Origin: Acanthaster planci
Taxonomy: Eukaryota > Echinodermata > Asteroidea > Valvatida > Acanthasteridae
DNA length: 64,000 bases
Reading direction: 5' to 3'
NCBI RefSeq assembly: GCF_001949145.1
Contig: NW_019091407.1
Location: 778,360-842,359 of the forward strand
A model generated the notes under the pieces. It worked only from the letters and a program-made list of their open reading frames with translations. It was not told the DNA's origin and made no database searches. A program made the translations under genes and the position numbers. Shown here in pieces: positions 43,671-54,055 of this stretch. How positions within the stretch are numbered: the stretch's first letter is position 1; every line of letters begins with the position of its first letter.

Positions 43671-46252
43671 GCTTCAACACAATTAAACGGTAAATGTGAC
43701 TTTAAAACTGTCCACAATTAAAGGAAGCCTTAATGTCTTGAAACTGAGGACTCGGTCAACTGAGTCCTATTTCAAATATATAATTCAGAACATTGTCTTG
43801 CAAGAAAAATCCCATATAGATTCCATAAGTAAGGTCTTTGGAATGAATGGAAACCGAATATCAGGAGTTGTAAAATAGGGAAAACCATGTGATGAATGAG
43901 AGCTTGAGATGTCAAAATGTAACAAATTTGACTGCCAGTTTTTGTCCTAGTCCTTTGTAATTACAGTTTTCAATCGTCATTGTAAGATCCTAATGGAATG
44001 ATTTTCTTGTAGCTCTGTGAATAAAATAAGCCCCTCTTAATTCAGAACACTTTTAAATTAAAGCTTATTTGATAAAATTTTTGACCCTTCATTAAAACCT
44101 TTCACTATACAAATACATAGTTGGGGGACGAATAACTGAGGCCCAGACAGCTTTATAGAATTTAGGTCCCCAGCGGATTTCAAATATTTGGGTATGGCAG
44201 AAACAGACCCTTTAGACGGCCTTTTGCGGCTTTAGATAATTGATACAAGAAAAAAATTCATTTATATTCCAATCCACGAGACAAGCGGGTTTGATTCTCT
44301 TTTTCCATGCAATGTACAGGTAGATAGACGGTTATTTAAAAAGTCTGTTTCCTGGTGAATTTTTCTTTCTTTCTCAGTTTGAATTAATTTCTTTCTTTGC
44401 GTAGTAATTTTTTGATAATAATTTATCACATGTACAACCCACCAAACAAGAAACGTGTTTTGCAATTAATGAACAAAATCAATGCCAGGCACGATTGTAT
44501 CATCGACCAGTCATCCAAGGCTAATTAGTTAATCCGTTCTTGTATCAGTATGATTGTTGATGTTTGCTATTAAACGGCTGCCAAAGAGAAAAGGGAAAGC
44601 AGTTTATACAGGAAAAGTGACCATGTCTTGAAACAGTATATATTATAAATCAATGCCACACCAGGCACTATTGGGGCAATGTTCATGATAAACATTGTAC
44701 ATAAAATCGTCAAACTCAGAACAGCATATTAAAATCATTTTACAAATCAACTTTTTTGCTTATCACAAAAAGGGTGTGGGGTGATTCCACGGCCCATCAT
44801 CCCACCACCAAAGATGGGGAGATACATACCCTACCCCCTCAGGATTTGTGTAAATGAGAAAAATAAATTATTGGCAACAGTACTTTCCAACATTACTTTA
44901 GTCCAAGGCCCGCCCCCAGGAAACGCTGTGTCAATACTATGGAGGCGACTTTACAACATTCTGTGTTGACCGGTCACTGCTGCTATACGCATTTCACTTT
45001 GTTAATCAAATTTTGACATTCCGGGATTTCATAGAAATTATAGGAAACGAATGTCATTACCAGCACACTGTCGTAAAAGTTGGTACCTTAATCCTGCCCT
45101 AACTTACTCTTTATAATAGGTTTTGCGTTTTTTGTCATAAAAAACGAGAGCTGGGGGGGGGTAGCAGGCTGCTACGGGCAGTAGCCCACGTTATTTGCGG
45201 TCAGGAAACCGCCACAGTTGATTGGTTAAAATTCACCCACAAAGACGAAAGTTAGTTTTTATACTTGTTGTAACAGTGCTGTGGGGAGTCGTAAACAATG
45301 CTGGCATTGTTATGATCGGGCAGATAGAGTGGCTTTCATTGGATAGTTACCGACAGGTCATGGAGGTCAACTTGGTTGGGATGACCCGAGTGACGAAGGC
45401 GTTCCTTTCCATGATTCGGAGGTGCAAAGGTTTATACGCCTTCAGAACAATTGAATTATTAAAGGTGGCACGTCTCTAGTTACTCTGTACGTTACTGTAG
45501 CTTACAACACGGGAAATCAATTTTATTGTTAATTCGATCAAACTTCAAAGTAATGTTATCACAAGATCAACAGATTTTCACAACTGTGATGGACGGTACA
45601 TAGGTGAATCGTAGTACAGCTTTTAGTGTAGCACTGGCTTACCATGATTTAGCGTAGCGGTTCACTGTAATAAATTAACAACACGATTTCTAACGACGTT
45701 TAAAGCCATTCCTTTTCCTTGTAATTTTCAAAAGGAATTCATGCGAACATTACTTCACTCTTAACCCTAAAAATCAGAAGTATGGAGGACCACTTACAGC
45801 CAAGGGGGCATCTTCCTTATACACTTTTGGCTGCTTCGGGAAAATGAACACTACGCGAGCTTAGCAGGTCCGACTCTCAAAAAATAGGTGAAAATGACTT
45901 TAATGAGTTACTCAAAAAGTCTGGAAGACCCAAAGCATGAAAAATGCAATGTGAGGCTGGAGAGAAAAATGAAGTGCGCGCGGAAACCGCCCCAGCCTTA
46001 TTTTTGGGGCGGGGGACATAACAAAGAAAAATGGACGGCAATTTGTAGAAAAAAATCATTTTGCCCTTTCCCCCAACCCCAATCTGTGCCCCCCCCCGAA
46101 AAGCACATTTTGTAATTGAAGTGATTTTGAATAAAAAATGTTACACTCAAAAGTTTTGTTTTCTTTATACGAAAACGTTGGGGATGATCCATCCCCTACA
46201 AAAAGTGAGCGATTATATACACCCAGTCTCTTGGGATACTAATCAGCGCCGG

Positions 46253-46346
46253 ACGAAATAAGTAACCCGCCCAGGCGAAATAGTAACCCGCCCGGGCGAA
46301 ATACTAATCCGCACGGAAGAAATAGTAATCCGCCCGGGCGAAATAG
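46253..46346. repeat. 21-bp tandem repeat, about 4 copies
   Basis: Units of the form CGAAATAGTAACCCGCCCGGG follow each other with small changes (CTAATCCGCACGGA in the third). GC-rich in an AT-rich area, immediately before the SINE at 46430. Confidence 0.85.
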
Positions 46347-46429
46347 CAGGCACAATTTTTTTCAATCATGTCCTATATACGCTATGTTTCAGTACGTGAT
46401 AGTAATATTTTGAGGGAGAAGTCGGATGT

Positions 46430-46775
46430 TCTGGCCTTGCAGTTAAGAGCGGATTCGTAGTCGGCGGTTAAAGCAGAAGGTTGCGGCGGGCTCAAATCCA
46501 ACCTGGGGAAATGGTGCTTGTGCACTTTGTCACTCATTGCCTCTCTCCACCCAGGAGCAATTGGGTATCTGTGAGGAGAGAGCAGAGATAGTTATTGTGG
46601 TTGTCTGCATTGCGCCGAATAGCATGCATTGAGCTTGTATACTTCCCAGGGAGCTGAGATGGTAGTTGGAATGTTTCATGGACCCAATGAGCAGGGGGTA
46701 TATAACAATAACGGAATTGCACCTTGATCGGTTTTCCAGAAAGGTGCGCTATATAATCTATATTATTATTATTGT
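46430..46775 (+). mobile_element. tRNA-headed SINE with L2-type tail
   Basis: The 5' part (46432-46515) has a tRNA-like look: a CTTGCAGTTAAGAGCGG A-box-like region and a GGGCTCAAATCC B-box-like region about 50 bases apart. The body of about 220 bases is followed by AAGGTGCGCTATATAATC and (TAT/ATT)n repeats, the tail form copied by L2-type LINEs. The order head-body-tail identifies a SINE; the family name is not known to me. Confidence 0.7.
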
Positions 46776-46943
46776 CAATAAGGCTGTGCGTTCAAGTTAG
46801 AACGAGTCCACGTAAGGTCAATCCAACAGCGTGTTATGAACATCGGATCCATATCGTTTTAGTCCGTGCATGGGCTTTGAACCTCACTGAAAAGGGGGGA
46901 AATGAAAAATATGTTAGGCCTTGGGTCAACCTTTCATGTTGGG

Positions 46944-46998
46944 AACTGCTGCCACGTTTAATAGACTCTTCAAGAGTCTATTAAACGTGGCAGCAGTT
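46944..46998. repeat. Perfect 27-bp palindrome
   Basis: 46944-46970 is exactly complementary to 46972-46998, with a single C between. Such an extreme palindrome is rare by chance. It could be a foldback end, a local inverted duplication from replication error, or an assembly or cloning artefact. Confidence 0.85.
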
Positions 46999-47597
46999 TC
47001 CTGCCAGACAATCCAGATACTGTAAACAATGCAAAAGCACAGTTGCATTTATTGGATTTTCTGGGATGACTGGAAAGAAAATAATTTTACAGAGCCAATT
47101 CCATCCCCTGTTGGATGCAAATGCAATCTGCAGTGTCTTCTAAACTATAAACCTGGTACATCACAATGTAAACTGTACAACATGAGGAATCTATATATAC
47201 TCCCCAAAAGAAGCCTATACATGGCACAATTGGGTATCCGTAGGTCACCTTTGCATACTAAATAGTGACATATGTACTGTACATGTACAAAGCATTATTA
47301 TCTAGTGCGAGTGACGATGGAATGTGTCTATACGCTTTTCAGTGTTGTACAGTAAAGTATTCGGCATGGCTTGCAGATATGCTGATGAAATACCATGTGC
47401 CTTTATAGTACAATCATACTACAGCGTTGCCAAGCGATCGCAAAATGGGGCTCTGAACTGTTCACCCGGCCGTGCAGTTTATAATCACTCAGCGTGAATT
47501 AACGCTTGGCCAAAGAAGACAGCATGCATGTGCATTTTACGATAAATTTTGCTTTAAAGTGTAACCGTAGTAAGAAGCCCCAGTGGTTGTAGAAAAA

Positions 47598-50424
47598 ATG
47601 GCTGCCGTTACGATAAAAAACCTAGCTGTTTTTCTTTTGTCGGCATTCGTGTTTGCAAAATATGTTGTTCCGCGCATTGGACAAGAGCTCCTATCCAGAT
47701 GTTTCGGCTACATCGTTTCAATCATTCTGGCCTATGTCATTGCCGTCAATGTGAAAGAAGGCAAGTTACAGGTCGCCGGCAAGGCTGTGGTTGTCACCGG
47801 CTGCGACACGGGGATTGGCAACGCGCTGGCCCGCTACCTGGACAAGCAAGGCTTCCGGGTGTTCGCTGGCTGTCTATTTGAGACCGGTGAAGGGGCGCGA
47901 AAACTCAAAGAGGAGTGCTCCAGGAAGCTGCAAGTGGTCCAGATGGATGTGACTAGTGACGAGCAGGTGGTCGGGGTGGCTCGGTTTGTACAGAGTGCTG
48001 TCTCGGTGTCAGGGGATGGTAAGCTTTGTTATTTGTGATCAGGCTCACGCACGAATGGTGCACACTGTATGAGAAAAATATCCAGGTCCATCACTTACAT
48101 TAAGGTTGCACGATGTACATGTACATTGTAGTTCCGTTGATCGTGTATATAGCGAGGCATGAGTTATTTATTTTAGTGTTGCGTCAGACATTTTATAGTC
48201 AGCTAGGCCCACTTTTGGTCAATCGATCGATCGATGATCAACCGCTATGACAAAACAAAACATGTGTAACAAAGGAGAAGGTTTGAAGTAGAAGGGCAAG
48301 GAAGGAAAATAAAAGGAGAAAACAAATTATGCTCCTTCCGAATGAGGTCAAACACTAAACGCCTCCCTTCCTGTTGTGTTACGGATGTCAATTGAGGCGT
48401 GCCGTATGTCATAAACAGACTCCCAAACCGGGTAGCGGAGACTGACTGGTGCTCTGACCTCAAGTCTCAGTTTATGTCATGGGCAGCGAATTTGGATGCA
48501 AATCAGTAGCTGTGCACAGACTGAAATAGTTATATTTGTTTTAACGGCACTTTCAGCAACTCGGGCTATTTGCGCCAATAGCTTTACGTTTATAGTTACG
48601 TAACCTTTTATCGATCAACATCACTTTACGGAGTCAGGAATAATGTGCAGTTTTGGAAGCAGGAGGAAACCGTAGTACCCGGAGAAAACCTGCGAGAGCG
48701 AGTGTGGACAGTGGAAAAAAATGCATTAAAAGCCTGGGCCAAGCCAGGACTCGAGCCCGCGTCTCATCTTAAGTGCAAAGCGAGGAAAGAACCACTACGT
48801 ACACGAACCCACGTTTTCATGATGAGTAAGAAAACTCCAGATTTTTAGGGAGTTTTCGAACTTTCAAACAACCAAAATGTATTCAACGCATGTACGTACT
48901 GCAAAGGGGAGAAAAGGTGCAGTGGCTAATACACTTTTGATGTATCATGAAGAGCACCCCCACTGTTAGTCATGGGCAGTTTTTTTCTTAATTTATGTCA
49001 TCCCTCATCTCTCAGTCCTCGGGTTTATGTTCCTGCTTATCTTGAAGTAAATTTAGCAAAATCTTACACTTTCACACGGTAACTCCCCTCGAAGGTCCTA
49101 AATCGTTGACAATGTGTTTAAGATTTATTAAACGCCGAGAATAAAAAAAAATCTTTCACTGATTAGAAACTTTATATAAATATTTCTTTTTTTCACAGTG
49201 CTGTGGGGAGTCGTGAACAATGCTGGCATTTTAATTCTCGGGGAGATAGAGTGGCTGTCATTGGATAGTTACCGACAAGTCATGGAGGTCAACTTAATGG
49301 GGATGATCCGAGTGACCAAGGCATTCCTTCCCATGATTCGGAAATGCAAAGGTTTGTTTGCCTTCAGAACAGTTGGATTAAAGGTAGCATGTCTGTACGT
49401 TACTGTAGCTTACTTACATGGGAAATGTCTGAACTAGCTCTGTCTGCAGAGCAGAGAAGTGCAGGGGTTCATCCTTTTAGCTGTGTATAGATCCGTGCGT
49501 GCATCTCTGTGCTGTTGTTGTATCCAAACACCAGGCTGAAGTCGCTGTTGTACTCGTTCCAGGCCGAATTGTGAACATGAGCAGCGCGCAGGGGCTGTTT
49601 GCCGCTCCCTCGGGCTCCCCGTATGCGATCTCCAAGTTCGGAGTGGAGGCGTTCTCGGACTGTCTCCGCCTCGAGATGGACAAGTGGGGAGTGAAGGCGG
49701 TCATCATCGAACCAGGCAACTATTCAGGTACGCCGACAATTCCTTGTGAATCTGACCCACAAAATGGTCTCTGATTTCATTGGGACAATTGGTTTTTAAA
49801 TTACCCTCATGTTTTTCAAAATAAGACTTGAATGTTGTTCACTACCTTCCCTTGACCGAATTCCAAACAAGCTTGTTCCAGATTTATTAAGGATCAAATA
49901 TGAGAGGAGCAGGCTAGTATTTAGCTCACTGAGGACGTACTCGTGGAATGTCTCGAATAGAAATAATTGAATATGAAATGAGAAATGGAATTTGATATTA
50001 GTCACAATCCTGTGAGTGCAGTCCGTCATTTGAAATACAAAAGATAAACGTCAAGTACAATTCTGTCTCTGTTGGTCTTGCAGCATTTTCTAAAGCTTTC
50101 GATGGGGACAGCATCGATAGGATGCTGGACACGGTTTGGACTAACACACCAGACCACGTCAAGCAAGTCTACGGTGAGGATTACTTTAACACCGTGCTGA
50201 CGGTGCTGAAGAGTACCACCACTACCAGCGCCCCAGACTTGAAGCCGGTCTTAAGTGCTGTTGAGGACGCCCTCATCGACGTGAATCCGCCAGACAGGCT
50301 TTCCCCGAGCAACACTCTGTCGAAGCTTCTGACCTGGTTTTTCCGCTACTTGCCCGTCACCGTGACAGACAATCTCTACAAATTGGCCTATGCCATGTTG
50401 GTTGATAAAGCGACTGGAGTTTAA
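47598..50424 (+). CDS. BDH1-like short-chain dehydrogenase, SDR gene C
   Basis: A membrane-associated SDR of the BDH1/SDR9C group and close paralog of gene A. Exons are 47598-48018, 49199-49351, 49563-49727 and 50084-50424, all GT-AG, joining to 1080 bases or 359 residues. Exons 1-3 have exactly the same lengths as in gene A (421, 153, 165). Two hydrophobic N-terminal segments are followed by TGCDTGIG (67-74), NNAG (147-150), a SSAQG serine pair (198/199) and YAISK (Tyr212, Lys216), then IIEPGNYS. The C-terminal third ([19 protein letters not shown]) is the substrate-side part that varies in the family. The start was chosen at MAAVTIKN, matching gene A, although an in-frame ATG lies 15 bases upstream. 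Its intron 2 is only 211 bases against 8.2 kb in gene A. The substrate is unknown. Confidence 0.93.
48640..48815 (-). mobile_element. tRNA-like SINE fragment
   Basis: On the minus strand a tRNA-like head (GTAGTGGTTCTTTCCTCG then GGGCTCGAGTCCTGG as a B box) is followed by sequence whose plus-strand form is CCGGAGAAAACCTGCGAGAG. That phrase is typical of a widespread tRNA-derived repeat of animals. It lies in intron 1 of SDR gene C. Confidence 0.5.
48850..49025 (+). repeat. Dispersed repeat family, copy near 49 kb
   Basis: Shares CAACCAAAATGTATTCAAC, GTATCATGAA and related blocks with 39110-39520 and 61540-61975. Confidence 0.5.
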
Positions 50425-51283
50425 ACGGTCGAGCCATCCTAGTGAACATATCGAGGTTCATGAACACGTGTAGTGTCTACTGTTTCATCTAATATCTCAG
50501 TACACAGATCGTCTGGGAAAACCTTTGGTATTCGTAAGTCGAGCGCGTATCTATCTGGCATTTGTTAGCACTTTGACAGCGTTGAAATGGACTGTACATG
50601 CAGAGGCAACGTGAGATTGGCCATAACTGAAACTCTACGTTCAGACGAGGAGGAGATTTAACTAATCATAAATATTATTGTGCTAAAAACTGTGCAAAGT
50701 CCTGCATTCTTTATATTAATTTAGTGATGATAATGATGAATATCACGGAGCATCTAGCCAATTACTTTTAAAAAGTGTTTTATTTGTAGGTGTAGTTTTG
50801 TGTTTCGAAATGCAATGATATTTATTTCTAGATAGGTCTACTAGAGTATTTTTTTCTGCTTCAGCTGGCTTTGAGACGGTATTTTTTCTGAACTTGATTA
50901 TACTTTGAAAAAGCAAAAAGCTCAATTAAAATCATTTTCAGAATACCAACACATGCAGTCTCTGATATGTGTTGCTCATAAATGCTCACGTCGAGCTACT
51001 ATTATTGTGACTTTTGAGTCACTTGTTAATTAACAATTATGAAATACTTTGGATGTTTTGGCTAGCTAAGCAGAGTGTGTTTGTGTGACTTGGTGATGAC
51101 GACAGCCTTCAAATCCCTATTTCCTGACAACTCAATCCCTTGAGCCTTTGTATGTACTCACAGAAGCAATAATAAACTCTAACGCCCCCGTACTTTGTAC
51201 TCAGTAATGATCTCCTTATGCAAAGAATAAAAATAGGTCGGCCACAATACCTATTATATCTACTGCATTTGCATCTGCGCAAA

Positions 51284-54044
51284 ATGGCAGCCGCCAGCCT
51301 GCGGAAGGTAGCCGTGTTCGCACTCTGTTTGGGTAGTTCGCTAATTCTGATCGTACCTCACCTGGGTCATGAATTGCTCACGAAGTCTGTCGGCTGCTTC
51401 CTAGCCGTGGGCCTTTCCTACCTCATTTCCAGTTGGTACACCGGAGGGAAAATCTCTAGTGTCCGGGGCAAAGCCGTGCTGGTCACGGGCTGTGACACGG
51501 GTATCGGGAATGCGCTGGCTCGGCATCTGGACAGCTTGGGGTTCCGCGTGTTCGCGGGGTGTCTCTTTGCTGAGGATTCAGCGGCTCTCAGGCTGACGGC
51601 CGAATGTTCCAAGAGGCTTGAAGTGGTTCAGCTTGATGTGACGAGTGACCTACAGGTCTCACGGGCAGTCTCATATGTAAGGGATTCTCTGTCTGCAACG
51701 GGAGACGGTAAGACTTCGGACATTATTTTGAAGATCAATATAAATTTGCAGTTTATCTGAATGAATTGGCGTCCCTTGAAGTGTCTTTGCCTCTGAACCT
51801 GTGAAGAAAGGCTTTTAGGATTTTAGTGATATTAATGGATTCTGTGGGAGATTTTTCTCTCATACTATTATTAAATTACACCGAATCATAGTGATGTGAA
51901 CATGGGAGTAGTGTTTTTTTTTTAAGTTTTTCTTTCAAACCGTGTGCATCATTGGAAAATGTTTTTCAATTTAAATAAACTACTCTTATACCACACAATT
52001 TGTCGGACGGGCTTTGTTCCAACATGCCGTGTAATATACTGTGATATGGGTGTACTGATAAGTGATGTTGTATGTATTACCACATTCCTATTACAAATGT
52101 GCCCATCTTCTTTCCAGTACTGTGGGGAGTGGTGAACAATGCAGGAATGGCATGCTGGGGTGAAGTGGATTGGGTGTCGCTTGACAGATACAAGAGACTG
52201 GCAGAGGTCAATGTGTGGGGCATGATTCGGGTCACCAAGGCCTTTTTACCTTTCATTCGTAATTGCGGAGGTAAATAGTGGTGTTCTTGAATGAAATTTT
52301 TTTGGCATGCTTTCAGTTTGGAAGCTTTTATAGCGGTGATAAATAGCGAGACCATTATACATGTACTTCGAGTAAATCCCCGTGTTCTAAGACCCAGAGA
52401 CTTTTTACCTGTAATAGTTTGAAACACCTGTGCATGCCTACACCTGAATATCGTGCACCTATAATATAGGCCTATCATCAATCCGTATTTTGCTGTGCGA
52501 CTTAGCTCACTCATGAAAAAGGTGACATATAGCCTACACAGTTTGCTTTGTGCCTTGTTGAACACAACCCGTTTCAGTGTGTTGCTGGTCGAAAGAGCCT
52601 CAGCGTTGCAAGGCAATATGGCGAAACTTCCTCCGGTTAGCGCAAACACCATCTATCGTTCATATTTGCCTGGCAGAAATCAGTGTTGAAATTAGGTATG
52701 ACGCTCTACCCGAATGAGTGAGGTCATACTAGTTTCGAAATGATCCTCCAGTAGCAAACATAGCATCTGATGGGACGCTGTCACAACTACTCTTGAGTCA
52801 TACGCTGGTTTCTACTGCTTCAGAAAAAAGGGGGAAAATAAATGTACATGTAAATGAAAATGTAAACTGGTGATTAATTTTTTTGGTCGGCTGTTACTCC
52901 CAAGTTACGTCCTAGATCATTTAAACAGTTTTCCTCGTCTGTGCCACAAATATTGTTATAGGTCGTGTGGTCAACATTAGCAGCATGTTGGGCCATTTCA
53001 GTGCACCTGGCTGCTCGGCGTACTGCATCACAAAGTATGGCGTCCAGGCTTTTACGGACAGTCTGCGCAACGAGGTCAACAAGTTTGGTGTCTCTGCCGT
53101 CATTGTTGAACCGGGCAACTTCTCAGGTAATTTCCATCTGAGGGGAAATGAGATTTACATGTAACGGCGTCCTAAACACTCAGATAAAATAAAAGTAAAC
53201 CTGTTGAAAATGTAGCTGTTTTGGCCTATTCATGTCAGGCCTTCCGAGACAGATGAAAGAGCTGTACCTATGAGCAGTTCGGGACGGGACAGTAATGGTC
53301 AAGTAAGATTTGAAGCTTTGAATAATTGAGGCTATAAGGAGGCTTTGCGGGTACACCATGTGACATCAATCTCGTCTAGAGGTGTTTTGGTTCTGAGAAG
53401 AACCCACCTGTAGGTGACAGGCAATATTGACTTACTGTCAATGCACACGACGTACGCGTTGCCCCAGAGTACGTGCTGCTGACCGAGGTTACGTAATATT
53501 TTTCATAAAGAATTGCAAAAGAAATGTCAAGCATTACGAATACAACTTATATTAAGCTTTGGTGTCTGAAAATATTCCACACTTTTATTCACCAAATTGC
53601 CGAAACCAGACTTAGGCTTATTTTATGAAACTTATTTTCTGATGAAAGATCAAATTTTCCTTGTTCTTGATCATTTAAGGTGGGCAGTCTGCTATGTTTA
53701 CTAGAGAGAACATGTTTAAAGACTTGGACAGGGCGTGGAGCGAAGCACCAGAGGAGGTTAGAGGCGTGTATGGCACGGACTATTTCGAGGCCTTTAAAAA
53801 TGCATTGGTCAACGCTTCCCACTACACTGCCACGACAAGCCTCTCACTTGTGACGGAGGCCTGTGCGAGCGCCCTCATCGACGCCAATCCACACGAACGA
53901 TACTTTCCCGGGAACTGGACCTCCAAACTGACTGTTTTAATATTCTGCTTTCTCCCAGCATCCTTCACAGATGTGCTGTTCAGAGTTTACCAGAGTCTAT
54001 TCTTGGTCAAAGTAAAATGGGCCAAGAGCAAGAACCAGCGTTAA
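51284..54044 (+). CDS. BDH1-like short-chain dehydrogenase, SDR gene D
   Basis: Diverged member of the array and the closest to D-beta-hydroxybutyrate dehydrogenase, the enzyme that interconverts acetoacetate and 3-hydroxybutyrate with NAD. Exons are 51284-51707, 52118-52270, 52962-53126 and 53680-54044, GT-AG throughout, totalling 1107 bases or 368 residues. Intron positions and phases equal those of genes A and C; exon 1 is one codon longer. Hydrophobic N-terminal segments (about 8-26 and 35-49) precede TGCDTGIG (68-75), NNAG (148-151), the VVNISSMLG serine (199/200), YCITK (Tyr213, Lys217) and [15 protein letters not shown] and YCITK are wording typical of BDH1. The C-terminus ends in a basic stretch after a hydrophobic segment, which could contact membrane. 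The start was chosen at the ATG matching MAA in A and C; an upstream in-frame ATG at 51218 would add 22 residues. Confidence 0.92.
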
Positions 54045-54049
54045 CAATA

Positions 54050-54055
54050 ATAAAA
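54050..54055 (+). terminator. Polyadenylation signal of SDR gene D
   Basis: AATAAA begins six bases after the stop codon. If used, the 3' UTR would be only about 25-40 bases long. Confidence 0.5.

Larger units (their letters stand above)
40834..45092. repeat. Extra 4.2-kb segment in copy B intron 1, bounded by direct repeats
   Basis: A roughly 40-base phrase (GTCATTACCAG, then CAGCACACTGT, GTTGGTACCTTAAT) occurs at about 40834-40876 and again at about 45053-45092. Gene A intron 1 matches copy B up to the first repeat and again from about 45225, but has only about 60 bases in between. The segment therefore looks inserted in copy B, or deleted from A. Inside are the foldback at 41508-41684, an open frame at 41707-42093 and an 84-bp tandem repeat at 43473-43670. 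Confidence 0.5.
39850..45429 (+). pseudogene. SDR copy B: broken BDH1-like pseudogene
   Basis: A duplicate of SDR gene A/C. Exon 1 homology runs from 39850 to about 40130. The ATG is GTG. About 150 bases, from the first membrane segment to the cofactor motif, are deleted, joining at a short shared GTG/TGT. Extra G bases shift the frame in the GCDRG region. A further small insertion (AATTATGACTAG in place of GTGACTAG) destroys the end of the exon. The stretch coding for [19 protein letters not shown] is still readable. Exon 2 (45277-45429, 153 bases) is intact with AG and GT borders and codes for LWGVVNNAG onward, but exons 3 and 4 are absent before gene C begins. Intron sequences on both sides of exon 2 resemble those of gene A. 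It cannot make a normal enzyme. Confidence 0.88.
45430..47597. other. Intergenic DNA between copy B and gene C
   Basis: Sequence from 45430 to about 45680 still resembles intron 2 of gene A (27962-28240), then the similarity ends. The rest holds a 21-bp tandem repeat, a SINE and a near-perfect palindrome. No exon 3 or 4 of copy B was found. Confidence 0.55.

Noticed and set aside
52077-52652. 191-codon minus-strand frame opposite SDR gene D
   Set aside because: It lies antisense to exon 2 and the adjoining intron of a clear gene and has no recognisable domain.
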